From NCBI GenBank assembly GCA_963693315.1, contig OY856187.1, forward strand, positions 47,944,485 to 48,008,484: 64,000 nucleotides of DNA, read 5' to 3'. This DNA is from Diogma glabrata. Its lineage: Eukaryota; Arthropoda; Insecta; Diptera; Cylindrotomidae. This document shows, one piece after another, positions 1-10,660 of this stretch. Position 1 is the stretch's first letter, and the number at the start of each line of letters is the position of its first letter. The notes under the pieces are model-generated. The model had not been told where the DNA came from and ran no database searches. It saw only the letters and a program-made list of their open reading frames with translations. A program made the translations under genes and the position numbers.

Positions 1-53
1 CGCTGCAGGTAATCGAACTGTCTACTCAATTAAGCCTCTCCTTGGATCACCTT

Positions 54-329
54 GGTAGCGATTTTGTACCATTATCTCTCCTAGAGAAATAAAAGGAGAG
101 AAAAATGGTAATATATACAATTGTCTTTGATTGATTCATTTAAATTTGAAATATGTCACGTGTCCATAAATGTTACGTCGTGATTGGTTCGATTTGTATT
201 GTGTTTGAATTTATCTTAAGGAGAAATTTGAGTGTGGGTATGCAGACTTTTTTTTTTAGTTTTCCCCAGGAGAGATAATTCTCAACAGTTGAGAAATAAC
301 AGGAGATATAATGGTACAAAATCGCTACC
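54..329. mobile_element. 276-bp inverted-repeat (MITE-like) element
   Basis: The left end reads GGTAGCGATTTTGTACCATT and the right end is its reverse complement, with an imperfect match extending about 30 bp into each side (ATCTCTCCT boxes recur). There is no coding capacity. It lies just upstream of a LINE relic. No clear target-site duplication is visible, so the superfamily is not assigned. Confidence 0.7.
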
Positions 330-336
330 CGTATGT

Positions 337-815
337 ATCCACTAACACCAAACTCAAGTTATACAAGACGTTGATTAGATCGTTTGTGATGTATGGGTTA
401 CAAACATGAACCCTTACACAAAATGACGAATCATATTTATCTGTATTTGAGCGTAAGATCCTACGCTACATTCTTGGTCCTCTAAAGACAGACGATTGAG
501 AGTACAGAACGCGATATAACTTTGAGATCAGAAACATTCTTGAGGGTCCAGATATAACAGGTTGTATCCGTTCCAATAGGATTGCTTGGTTTGGGCATGT
601 TTTACGAGCCGATTCACAGTCTGGAATGATTAAAAAAACGTACGTAGTCCACCAGGGAGTGGGCTACCGCGAGGTAAACCACGACTGCAATGAGAGACTG
701 ACGTAATAAACGACCTTAAAAAAATCGGTTGCCATGGTAATTATGTCGCTGTGGCGAATGGCCGTGGTGAATATTCGAAGCTGCTTAGTTTGGCAACGCT
801 CCTACATGGAGCATG
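337..815 (+). pseudogene. Non-LTR retrotransposon relic, C-terminal end of reverse transcriptase ORF
   Basis: Conceptual translation of the plus strand gives stretches typical of the end of a LINE reverse transcriptase polyprotein: a YKTLIRSFVMYG-like block, then a LSVFERKILRYI-like block, then an RIAWFGHVLRAD-like block. These correspond to the conserved 'Y-L-R-P-V-Y-G', 'FERKVLR' and 'R-W-GHV-R' segments downstream of the catalytic domain in many arthropod LINEs. Several in-frame stops and at least one frame change make it non-functional. The catalytic core is absent, since the 276-bp element and unrelated DNA lie upstream. The clade is not resolved. Confidence 0.7.
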
Positions 816-829
816 AACGCCACAAAAAA

Positions 830-1250
830 AAATATGATGATATATGAGAGATAAAAACAAACTAAGACGTTAAATAAATAAAAATTTTAAAAAATTGTAA
901 AAACACTGGGATTGTTAATAATCCAGCCAATGTAAAATAGTCCTTAAACACGCAACCCACCTTATCTCAATGACTAAAGTCCACAAATAGTTATATAGAA
1001 ACCCAAGAGAGAAATGCACATTAACATCAAAGAATGTTTTCTAATTGGGGGTATGCATTTATGTTTATTAATTAGAGTGCGTCTCAGCGCCTCTAGTAAA
1101 CAAACTAAGGTAAATCGATCTCACTTACCGAGTGCTATATGATATCTCAAGTTAACTTATATATATCGAGCAGTAACTAGAGTCTCCTGAATTGTCACAC
1201 TCGTATATCACATTAATTTGAAATTGGTATGTATGTAATTAAAAATTAAA
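830..1250. other. Unassigned AT-rich stretch
   Basis: No ORF, repeat boundary or RNA signal recognised between the LINE relic and the first ACTTCGGTCTG element. Confidence 0.5.
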
Positions 1251-2585
1251 ATATGGAGGGGCTGACATCTCACAGCTCTGAGATATCAAGACTTCGGTCT
1301 GGGTTAAGGATTTGTATATAGTTTTCGGCAAAAAACTTTTATGAGGACATGGTTTTTAGTTTTGAGCAGTGATGTATATCAAACATAACTCTTTGTTAAA
1401 GTACAAGTATTTTTTATCTCTTGTTTAAAAATTTATTACAAAACTAACACGAAACATCAATACGTTGCCGGAAAGTTATAATCAAAATTCCAAAAATTTT
1501 GTTAAATTAAATAAATCAAACTTTTTCGATATTCCAAAACTTTTCCAAAAATTAGAATAAAATCAAATATTTAAACTTTTCCTATATTCCAATAATATTT
1601 CAAAAATTCTTAAAAATTCAAACTTTTTCCAAAATTCTAAAAATATTGCAAAAATTATTACAAAATCAAAAATTGAAAATTTTTTCAAAATTCCAAAAAT
1701 TATAATAAAATTAAATTCAAAATTTTTCAAAATTTTAAAAATATTCCAAAAATTCTTACAAATCAAAAATTAAAACTTTTTCCGAAATTCTAAAACTATT
1801 GCAAAAATTATTACAAAATCAAAAATACAAACTTTTTTCAAAATTCCAAAAATATTTCAAAAACTATAACAAATTCAAAAATGTCCATTGGACATTCATT
1901 TTAAATTACGCATTTACGTCATAAAAACAGCTACATTTTTTTTGCCAAAAAATTGGCTAAAAAAATAAATGAAATCATTTTTTGACACACTTGACATTAT
2001 TTTTTTGACAAACTCATAATGCCATAATTCTCTATAATAATAATAAAATTTTATTTCAAACAAACAATTAATTTTATTTTTTTTCCAAAAAATTGTGTTG
2101 AAAAATAAATAAAAATCTTTCTTATGACACACTTGACAACATTTTTTTGACAAACTTATAATGCAATAATCTAGTTTTTGATCTCACATATCAATCCCTA
2201 CCATCAAGATTTCTCCAAATTTAATGTTTCTACTCGTAATCACTTAAAATGAAAGTTTTTTAAGCCAAAACTATGAAAATTTGCTATTTTTGACACACAT
2301 AATGATTTTTTCGACACACTTCCGGTACAGTTATCGAACACAGCGTCTTTTCGGACCTGTCCCTTGAGTATAACTATTTTTAGAAAAAAAATTTTTTGAA
2401 ATTCCTCCAGCGGTTTTCCCTGCAGCGTAGGTAATGACGGACGGACGGCAGACAGACATACATTTTTTTTTGCCTTTTTAGAATCAGTAGGTCCTAAAAC
2501 GTCGAGAAATGCCAAAAAAAGTGGGGGTAAGAATTTCACTTTTGGCTCATGAATGTAATACTTAGGTCTTTCAGACCGAAGTAAT
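1251..2585 (+). mobile_element. ACTTCGGTCTG-family element, copy A (Helentron-associated-like)
   Basis: This is a non-coding dispersed element, here apparently full length. It opens with ATATGGAGGGGCTG. An 11-bp motif ACTTCGGTCTG at 1291-1301 has its exact reverse complement at 2572-2582. The middle (about 1470-1880) is a degenerate A/T-rich tandem array with units of about 56 bp. The 3' end carries a short hairpin (GGTCT-TTC-AGACC) followed by GAAGTAAT. Subterminal inverted repeats, a central tandem array and a 3' stem-loop together resemble DINE-1/Helentron-associated elements. That class is an inference; the existence of the family is seen directly in seven copies. Confidence 0.85.
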
Positions 2586-3334
2586 ACAAAATGTCTCATG
2601 ATTTCTTAAAACTAATCAATTTAAAAAAATAATCTATACAGATAGTTTACACTTTAGAAACGGATTAAATTAGATAGTAATGAAATTATATTTAAAACTT
2701 AATCGTTACGCAATTTAACGATAATCATATTAAAAATTTGTGTAAAATTGTTCTTATTTAACGCATTTATGGTCAAATTTCACAGTTTGTAGTATTTTTT
2801 CTGTCCACAACAGATCATATGGTTGACAACGAAAGTTGGTTGAAGAATAATCTATTGAAATATTTGAATAAGATTAAAGTGGAAAATATCGTTTAGCATT
2901 CCCTCGTATCAAAAGTTTTAAATATTCATTATTTCAAAATAATTTAATTTTTTTTTACTGAATATATGATATGATAACTATAATTTCAGTTAAAGGTTTA
3001 TTTGTAAAAAAATATTTTAAAACAAATTAAAAAAGTGACATAATTTTTACACAAAACGCACAATAAATATTAAATTATATTACGGAAATAATAATGCAAT
3101 ACATTAAAATTGAAGTTGATAACAGATTCTTTAAAATTAATCAGTGAACCGTATATTATGTTAATTAGGTAAGGGTATCGCTATAAACTTAAGTAATCGT
3201 TTAACCGTAATTTTTTCCATGTTTGTAAATTATTTTAAATTAAAACGACAAAACCGGTAGGGTTTTTTGGAATGATTTGTCGGGTAGTTTGGCTCCTAAA
3301 GGTTTAAAAAAACATTTATCTACCACTCAGTGCG
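2586..3334. other. Unassigned AT-rich stretch
   Basis: No ORF above background and no recognisable repeat. Base composition is strongly AT-rich. Confidence 0.5.
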
Positions 3335-3455
3335 CATCCCGACTAGAAATTAGATCAGTATAGGGTCCGATCCGGATCAGGATTGCCTGAAAACTGATCA
3401 GGGATGAATCAGGCCTCCTGATCCGGACATGATTAAAAATCGTCACGCCATATAT

Positions 3456-3600
3456 GATCCGTACAGGATCCGTTTAAATGATCCATGCCGGATCCATTTC
3501 AAAGATCCATTCCGAATCCATTTCAAAGATCCATTCCGGATCCATTTCAAAGATCTATTCCGGATTAATCTTAAAGATCCATGCCGGATCCATTCAACAG
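3456..3600. repeat. 24-bp tandem repeat array
   Basis: Units of about 24 bp with the pattern GATCCATTCCGGATCCATTT plus CAAA repeat roughly six to eight times, with substitutions. The array lies inside the GATC-rich element. The 74-codon ORF across it (repeating D-P-x-R-I-H-F-K) is a by-product of the repeat period being a multiple of three. Confidence 0.85.
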
Positions 3601-3733
3601 TTTCATGTCCGGTCTGGTCAAGAGATCCATACCAGATCCGTTCAAAGGTTTAGAATTAATTTTGTTCTTAAATATTAATTTGACATTAAATTAATGAAAA
3701 AAATATTACCATTTTTCCTTAATTTTATTCATA

Positions 3734-4273
3734 CCCGAGCAGAAATTTGTTAGGGCTCAAGTAAGACCCTGATCAGGTTTGCCCTAACCCGGATCAGGCA
3801 TTGGTAGGGCTGCCTAATTGGGCCCTGATCATGAGTGTAACGCTTTTGCCCTATCAGGTCCTGATTGGGATTACCGGATCAGACCCTGATTGGGATAATC
3901 GGATCAGGCCCAGATTGGGATATCCTGACCATACGCTGATATATATTTATATATTATATACATAAATTAATCAAATTAAAATAAAAACATTACAATGGAA
4001 AAAATTAAAACATACATACCACCTTAATGAATATTATTATAGTCGTTCAGCTGAGAAGCTACAACTAAAATATACATGAAACGATTTTAGCTATATATTT
4101 CTAAAATGGATAATACTCTAAAAGGGTATTCTAACCCTAAAAGGGTATTCTAAATCAGGCCCGGAACAGGCCCACATCAGATTGCCCTAATAGGGATTGC
4201 CCTTGTAGGACTGGCCAGGCCCTGATCACGCCCTGACTGTATTCAGGTTTTCCCTAAATAATTTCTGCTCGGG
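3734..4273. mobile_element. 540-bp nested inverted-repeat element with TA duplication
   Basis: The ends are CCCGAGCAGAAATT and AATTTCTGCTCGGG, flanked by TA on both sides (3732-3733 and 4274-4275). It is inserted within the larger GATC-rich element and carries the same GATCAGG/CCTGATT words, so the two families are probably related. It is non-coding. A fragment with similar words lies at 31678-31730. Confidence 0.8.
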
Positions 4274-4460
4274 TAATTTCAAGTACACTTCAAATGCTTA
4301 TATATTTAAACAGTAAGTTATACCATATATAATGAATTTATTGTTTAATGAGCAATATTATATACAGAATGGATCAGGTAAAAAACTAAATTTTGTATTA
4401 TTATCCAGTAGGACATCGGAAAAGATGAGTTTTTTCGATCAGACACTGATCGTAAGACTA

Positions 4461-4660
4461 GATCAACGAATAAAGCACTGCACGCTGATCAGTAACTGAT
4501 CAGTAAGCCTGATCAACGGATAAAGTACTGCACGCTGATCAGTAACTGATCAGATAGCCGGATCAAGGGAAACGGTACTGTACGCTGATCAGGAACTGAT
4601 CAGATGGCCGGATCAAGGGAAACGGTACTATACGCTCATCAGGAACTGATCAGATGGCCG
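4461..4660. repeat. Four exact-length 50-bp tandem repeats
   Basis: Units start at 4461, 4511, 4561 and 4611, each exactly 50 bp. Each unit holds GATCAA near its start, a C/TACGCTGATC-type block and AACTGATCAG. A partial unit precedes them (about 4436-4460). Units 1-2 and units 3-4 form two subtypes (AACGxATAAAG versus AAGGGAAACGG). Confidence 0.92.
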
Positions 4661-4919
4661 TATTACGGAAAATCTGATCCGGATCTGATCATAATCCGGG
4701 TTCCCTGAACTAATTTCTAGTCGGGATGTTGTTATGAGAGGATTTAAAAGGTGTATATGGGAGAAAATCTGTATATTCGAGTCATCGTCACGCTAAATAA
4801 ATATTTTTTTTTGCTTGAGGTGGTTACCTCTGACCAGAGTTTCTTTATTATATTTTTTATATACACACATTATATCTTTATAACTATTTTATTAATTATA
4901 TGGATATTTCATTTATTAT

Positions 4920-5790
4920 TGTATATTCAAAAAGGATATTCGAAGCCATAGAGGTGGGTTCTGCCACAATGCTTTTAATGTTAATAGGGCCGATGCCTAT
5001 TACTTTCTGAAGATCCATGTATAACTGCTTGATTTGCTGTTCTCTATTTTGACAGTTCAGTATCAGTTCAGTGATCCAATCGCACCACATTCACATCGGT
5101 CATCATTTAATATTTTTATTTTATGTAGGTGATAAGGTGATTTTTACAGTGCGTTGTTCTTAACCGTATCAATGTGGTTTTTTTTCCTGCTTTCAATAGT
5201 TTTGAACCATAGCTTGTTTTGTGGTAATGCTTAGATTTCCTTATAGCCTTTTCCATATGCCTCACTCTTCCTAGGGGAAATAACTTGAGAATGCATTGCG
5301 CTGGTTTTCCTTTATTTCATCTCGATAGGGTATGGTAATATTATCAGAGCTTATGTCAAGCGCTTGTCTTGCTGCTCTATCAGCAATTTCATTGCCACAG
5401 ATTCCATGATGTCCAGGGATCCCAAGAAATATTATTTCTATTTCTTTCTTTTTTAGATTTAAAAATATTTCCTTCAATGTTGTTATAACTTATAAGCTCA
5501 AAATTATTATAGTGAAAAGTATTGTTTTAAATAAACTCGAGTGATCTTTTTGAGTCAGTGATTATCAAAATTCTTTCCTTAAATTGCATTTTGTTATATA
5601 TGTGTTGAAGAGTGATTTTTATAGCAGTCAATTAAGCAAAAAATGATGTTGTAATTTTTGGCAGCCTTCCTTTTATGATATTTTGTGTTGATTCTTCATA
5701 TATATGCATAGCTAGATTTGTTAATAATTGAATCCGTTGAATCCGCTTGTAACAAGTGATACATCATTTTTTCTATGATAGCTTCATCAC
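4920..5790 (-). pseudogene. LINE relic: RNase H domain and C-terminal tail
   Basis: On the minus strand, broken frames contain an AELTAIK-like block with an ITDSKRSLEF block (catalytic Asp of RNase H, about 5650-5530), then a GIPGHHGICGNEIADRAAR block (about 5420-5360, the conserved W-P-G-H-x-G-N-x-A-D signature with its catalytic Asp). Further down are a CxC-type block and an ILNCQNRE block (about 5060-5030), as in the post-RNase H tail of I/R1-type non-LTR elements. Internal stops and frame changes make it dead. It encodes no reverse transcriptase in this window. I infer a LINE of an RNase H-bearing clade; the exact clade is uncertain. Confidence 0.75.
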
Positions 5791-5980
5791 GCTTAATTTC
5801 TTGTGAAAATGGGTTCTTTTTCAACTACAGTGTAAAAAAAATAACAGATTGTAGTTGCTATGGTTTTTCATATAATTTTACAAAGTTTTTTAAACAAAGC
5901 AACCATGAAAAAATAGAATATGAATTTTTAATGAGATGTTGTCAAAAAATTATTTTATAATTTAAAGTAAATATCGATAA

Positions 5981-6139
5981 CATATATACTATCATAGAAA
6001 AAATTGCATTTCCTACGCGAGATAAAAACGTTTTTCGTTCGTAAACATCTTTTACTCGACGCTAGCGCGTCTCGTGATCAAATGTTTACTTGCGAAAAAA
6101 CAATGTTTTCATCTCTTGTAGGAAAATATACTATTTTTC
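5981..6139. repeat. GC-apex imperfect palindrome P1
   Basis: The left arm (TTTCCTACGCGAGATAAAAA...) pairs imperfectly with the right arm (...CATCTCTTGTAGGAAAA). The apex at 6053-6075 reads ACTCGACGCTAGCGCGTCTC. The right end carries ATATACTATT. Apex and end motif recur in palindrome P5, whose arms have different sequence. Confidence 0.8.
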
Positions 6140-6227
6140 TAATTTAAAATTCTTCATTGTAGGGTAGCTCTGTATTAGTGTAGGGTTATTTTTTTAAAAG
6201 ACCAGCAAGTAGTTTCTTCTATTAGTA

Positions 6228-8106
6228 CCCAAGCAACACAATAGGTGATTTTCAACTACAGTTTGGTGTAAATTTACCTAATTATGTAAAAATTACGTCG
6301 ATTCAACCAGTTTTCTTGACTTTCAAATGAATTTTACTTATAGGTAGTTAATTAGGTTGATTATACGTATTTTTTGCCCAAAAAAATTATATAAAAATAA
6401 TAGTAGAATTTAAGTCAAAACTAGCACATACCTATACCTAATTTTTACCTAAAATCAACCTCAAAGTCAATTTTATTTTGAACACGTAATTTAGTCGCAA
6501 AATGAGGAGAGTTTTACCACATTTTTCACCTATTTTCAACCTCAAATAACATTTTTTCTAAGTTGAAAAACAAGGAAAATTACACCTAATTTTACCTAAT
6601 TTTCCACTTCATAGTAAGCTTAAGTCTTGTAAGGTAATTTATAATCAAATATTTGGTAGAAAATAACTTAAAAACTAATCTATAAGTCGATTATACCAAA
6701 AATACTATTTTATTGTCGACCTCATCTTCGAAAATTAGTAAAAATTTACTTAAATAAGAAATATGTTACCTATTTAAAGGATGTAATTTAACAAAAAAAA
6801 ATTATACGTAATATCTTATTGCTGTAATTACAAAAATTAGGAAAAACATTTTTTTGAACAATGATGTACAATTTTGTTTGATGTAATTTTTGTAAATTTA
6901 ATTTGATTTTACATATTAGATAGAACTATTATTAATTATTAACAAATTAAACCAAAGTTATTTAGTAAATAATGAAACTAAGTAATTATTCAATATTTGT
7001 ACCCTTAATAAAATTATCGACTAAAGATTAAATAATTATAAGATTTTCATATATATTTGGGTTATATTTATTTTTCTATAATGAAACACATATTGGGTTT
7101 TAGAAAGAAATTCAATAGACAATGGAAAATTAAATCTCCATAAAAAAGTTTAATTGAATATGCCATTATACTTGTGCAATTAGCAGCAACAATACTTAAA
7201 TTTTTATACAATACGATGCTGGTGTACCAATAGGTAGAAATTCACCAAAATAGAACGCGTAGAAATTCAAATGCAACCAATTTGGTAGAATGTTACCAGT
7301 TTAAGTAGAAATTTCTTAAATAAAAGATTGCGACCTAATTTAGGTTATTGTCAACTTAAAATTAAGAAAAATTTTCTTTAAAGTCGAAAAATTATGTGAA
7401 ATTTACTTTAAAGTAGATTTTGCTTAGTCCGCCATATTCAAACTTATTTTTGTTGAAAGTATTACTTCGCCATATTGTTATCTAAGTGAGATTTTTGGTA
7501 AAAGAAAATTATTTTCAAAGAAATGAAAAAAATATATTTTCATATTATTTATTTTTTTTGAAGCCCATTAATATTTTTAGAAGTACAATCCTAAAGTTTA
7601 TCAATAATATTTTTTTCGTTATAAAAATTCATTTTTAAACCATTTTATTGCGAAATATAAAATTAAAATTTATTATAAATTATATATTAAGTGAAAATTA
7701 CCTTTTTTCATCTTTTTCGAATTTGACATGTGATGCCCAAATACATATTATTTTATAATTGGTAAAGGAGAAGATAAAATTGCTTATAATATTACCTAGT
7801 TGGTAACTTACAACTAATTAGGTTGAAAATAGGTGCAAAGCAACCTAAATCGACGTCGATTTGACGTGGAATCTTCCTAAATTAAGGAGAAATTTACTTA
7901 AATAGGTAGAAAAAGTAGGAAGAAAAATACCTAAATAGAATATTTTACCCCTAAAATTACGTCGAATCGACGTCGAATTTTTCCCCACATTGGTCGATTC
8001 GATGTCGATTCGATGTAATTTTACATCTCATTATTAAGGTTTTATAACCTTAAAGTCGAATTTTAATTACAATGTTACCAATTTTCGACTTATTTTGTTG
8101 CTTGGG
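6228..8106. mobile_element. 1.88-kb inverted-repeat DNA element (CCCAAGCAACA termini)
   Basis: The left end is CCCAAGCAACACAATAGGT and the right end is its imperfect inverse (ACTTATTTTGTTGCTTGGG). TA flanks both sides (6226-6227 and 8107-8108). The interior is non-coding and repeats ACCTAATT/AATTAGGT and GTCGATTCGACGTAAT-like words many times in both orientations, mostly near the ends. It is probably a non-autonomous TA-target DNA transposon. Confidence 0.75.
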
Positions 8107-8699
8107 TATATCTAGTTTCTCAATTTTTTTTGTGTAGTAAATGTCGATTGTGGGCTATTCTTTTAAGATAAAATTTACCTCCAATAAACCGACGACGACA
8201 TTCCAGATTAGGTTCATTCGCTGCAGAATTTATTGTATGTTTTGGTGTTGATGTCATGCATCCGAGAGCAATTCGCAGAGCTTTGAATTGTATCCTATCT
8301 ACTTTTTCTAAAAAATAAAATATTGGTGGTATATTAAGTAAAGATTTTGTTGTATGTTTAAGTAAAATAAAAAAAATTGTTTTTGTCGTATTTGATTTTT
8401 GTGTTTTTCTTTATACTTTTTAATAAAGAAAACGCAATTGATAGAATAACCTTAGTATTGTTGGAATTAATGATAATAAATATATTATCATTAATAAATA
8501 ATCATTAATAAATATAATATATTATAAATAATTTTATTCTCGTTCTCTTGATTCATATTTTGGTTTTATTACTTCACCACAATTTTAAATTGTGTGAAGT
8601 AATGCAATCTATCGTGAAAAAAAAAATCTTACATACCCCAAATTTTGTTTTTTCTTTTGTTTTGGACCATCCTCTATCTGAATAGCCAATAAAAGTTTT

Positions 8700-8742
8700 G
8701 GTGTACGTCTGTGTGTGGGTGGGTGGGTGGGTTGGTTGGTGT
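8700..8742. repeat. GT/GGGT simple repeat
   Basis: A GTGTGTGGGTGGGTGGGTGG-type low-complexity run. The 60-80 codon minus-strand ORFs rich in Pro, Thr and His across it are by-products. Confidence 0.85.
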
Positions 8743-8929
8743 CTTTCTGCATAGGATCTTGTTGAAACTTTGGCAAATGATACAGATTCACTTGAAAATA
8801 GACGATCTGTATTCATTTCAAATTTGGATAAAATGGCGGGGGGTCTCCCGAACCCCTCTAAGTTTAAATCTTGAATAACTTCTAATCCCGGACTTTGATC
8901 TTACTGAAACTTAGTATATAAGGTTTTAG

Positions 8930-10660
8930 TATAGTTTCCAATATTTCTGCATACCAACTTCCGGTTTGTTACTTCCGGTTAAAAAGGTTTTTTTTTCAGG
9001 TGTTTATCCCTACTGTAGCCTACAATTACCGATCCATTTTCATGAAACGTTGGTAAAAGCTTTCAAGTAGCATGAAAAAGATTTTATCAGCTTTTGGAGT
9101 ACATTGGATAAAGGGTTTGGGGATCCACCATACAACAGGTGGTTTTTTCCACAATGTTTTTATGTTTGTTGGGAGCATAAAACATTCGTTCGTGAATGAA
9201 TTTTGATGACACTTTGGAAAAAGATGCAAACATGTTTGACAAGGAACTGATCAGTTTTTGAGCGATAGTGAACAAAATGGTGGGGAGTTCCTGGATCACC
9301 TGTTTTTTGAAAGCTCTATAACATCTGTTCCTGATAATCGAATTGAATGAAACTTGGTACATGAGTATTTAGTACGGTTCACAATAGTTTTGCATCCCAA
9401 CTTCCGGTTTTTCACTTCCGGTAAATTTTTTTTTTTACTTTTTTGAAGTTTTTTCAGTTTCTTTATACACACTACAGTCTACAATAATGAAGTGATTATG
9501 ATAAAACCTATGAAAAAGGTTCCAATTAGTGTGAGAAGATAATTATCATCATTGATCAAAGTGGCAGGGGTTTACCATACAAATGCTGACTTTTCACACT
9601 TTGTTTTTAAAGTTTGTTGGGAGCATACAGACTTCATTCATTAATTTATTTTAATGACACTTTGAAAACAGATGGAGACTTAAATAACAAAGAACTGATT
9701 AGTTTTCGGACAATATTGGAATAAGTGGTGGGGGTCCTCCCGAACACCTGTTTACTGTGTCACCATTTTTCCAATGTTTGTTGGGAGCACACAGCATTCG
9801 TTCGTGAACGAATTTTGATGACACTTTGGAAAAAGATGCAAACATTTATGGCAAGGAACTGATCAGTTTTTAAGCGATAGTGAACAAAGTGGTGGGGGTG
9901 TCTCATACACCGTTTTTTTTTGAAAGCTCAATAAAATCTGTACCTGATAATCGAATTGGATGAAACTTAGTACATGAGCATTTAGTACGGTTCACAACAG
10001 TTCTGCATCTCAACTTCCGGTTTTTCACTTCCGGTAAAAAATTTTTTTGTAAATCTTCAATTTTTTTCAGTGTGTTTATTCACACTACAGCCTTCAATAA
10101 TGAAGTGATTATGATGAAACTTATGGAAAAAATTCCAGTTAGTGTGAGAAGATAATTATCCTCCTTTGGGACACATTGATCAAAGTGGCGGGGGTCTACC
10201 ATACAACTTCTGACTTTTCACACTTTGTTTTTAAAGTTTGTTGGGAGCATACAGACTTCATTCATTAATTTATTTTAATGACACTTTGGAAAAAGATGAA
10301 AACTTAAATGACAAAGAACTGATTAGTTTTCAGACAATATTGGGATAAGTGGTGCGGGGCCTCCCGAACACCTGTTTATTGTTTCAATGTTTGTTGGAAG
10401 CAAAAAACATTCGTTCGTTAAGTAGTTTTGATGAAACATCGCAAAAAGATGGAAATGTGTATGAAAAGGAACTGATTAGTTATTTTAGCGATAGTAAACA
10501 AAGTGGTAGTATGTCCTCCGAGTACCTGTTATTATGGAAGCTCAATAACATCGGTACCTGATTATCGAATTGGATGAATCTTGGTACATAAACATTTAGT
10601 ACGGTTCACAACAGTTCTGCATCCTAACTTCCGGTTTGTCACTTCCGGTTAAATTTTTTT
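8930..10660. repeat. Higher-order tandem repeat, about 610-bp period
   Basis: Pairs of CTTCCGGT words recur near 8950, 9403, 10014 and 10629. Two related sub-blocks of about 100 bp alternate: type A (CATTCGTTCGTGAA...GATGACACTTTGG) near 9184, 9788 and 10408, and type B (CATTCATTAATTTATTTTAA...) near 9625 and 10258. The result is an A-B-A-B-A arrangement with 600-630 bp spacing. No coding frame is conserved between copies. Confidence 0.85.

Larger units (their letters stand above)
3335..4728. mobile_element. GATC-rich inverted-repeat DNA element (CATCCCGACTAG termini)
   Basis: The termini are CATCCCGACTAGAAATTAG on the left and the inverted match (CTAATTTCTAGTCGGGATG) on the right. The interior is loaded with GATCAGG/CCTGATC words, a 24-bp tandem array near 3456-3600, an exact 50-bp tandem array (4461-4660), and a second element nested at 3734-4273. 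No transposase is encoded, so this is a non-autonomous element. A related right end lies at 20723-20729. Confidence 0.8.

Noticed and set aside
2240..2599. 119-codon minus ORF, with relatives at 16227-16527 and 27896-28120
   Set aside because: All fall in the 3' domain of the ACTTCGGTCTG family. The apparent conservation is DNA-level copy similarity; lengths and frames break between copies and no domain is visible.
3429..3653. 74-codon ORF with D-P-x-R-I-H repeats
   Set aside because: Product of the 24-bp tandem repeat, whose period is divisible by three.
4461..4660. CRISPR-like array
   Set aside because: The units are contiguous 50-bp tandem repeats without unique spacers, and the context is eukaryotic.
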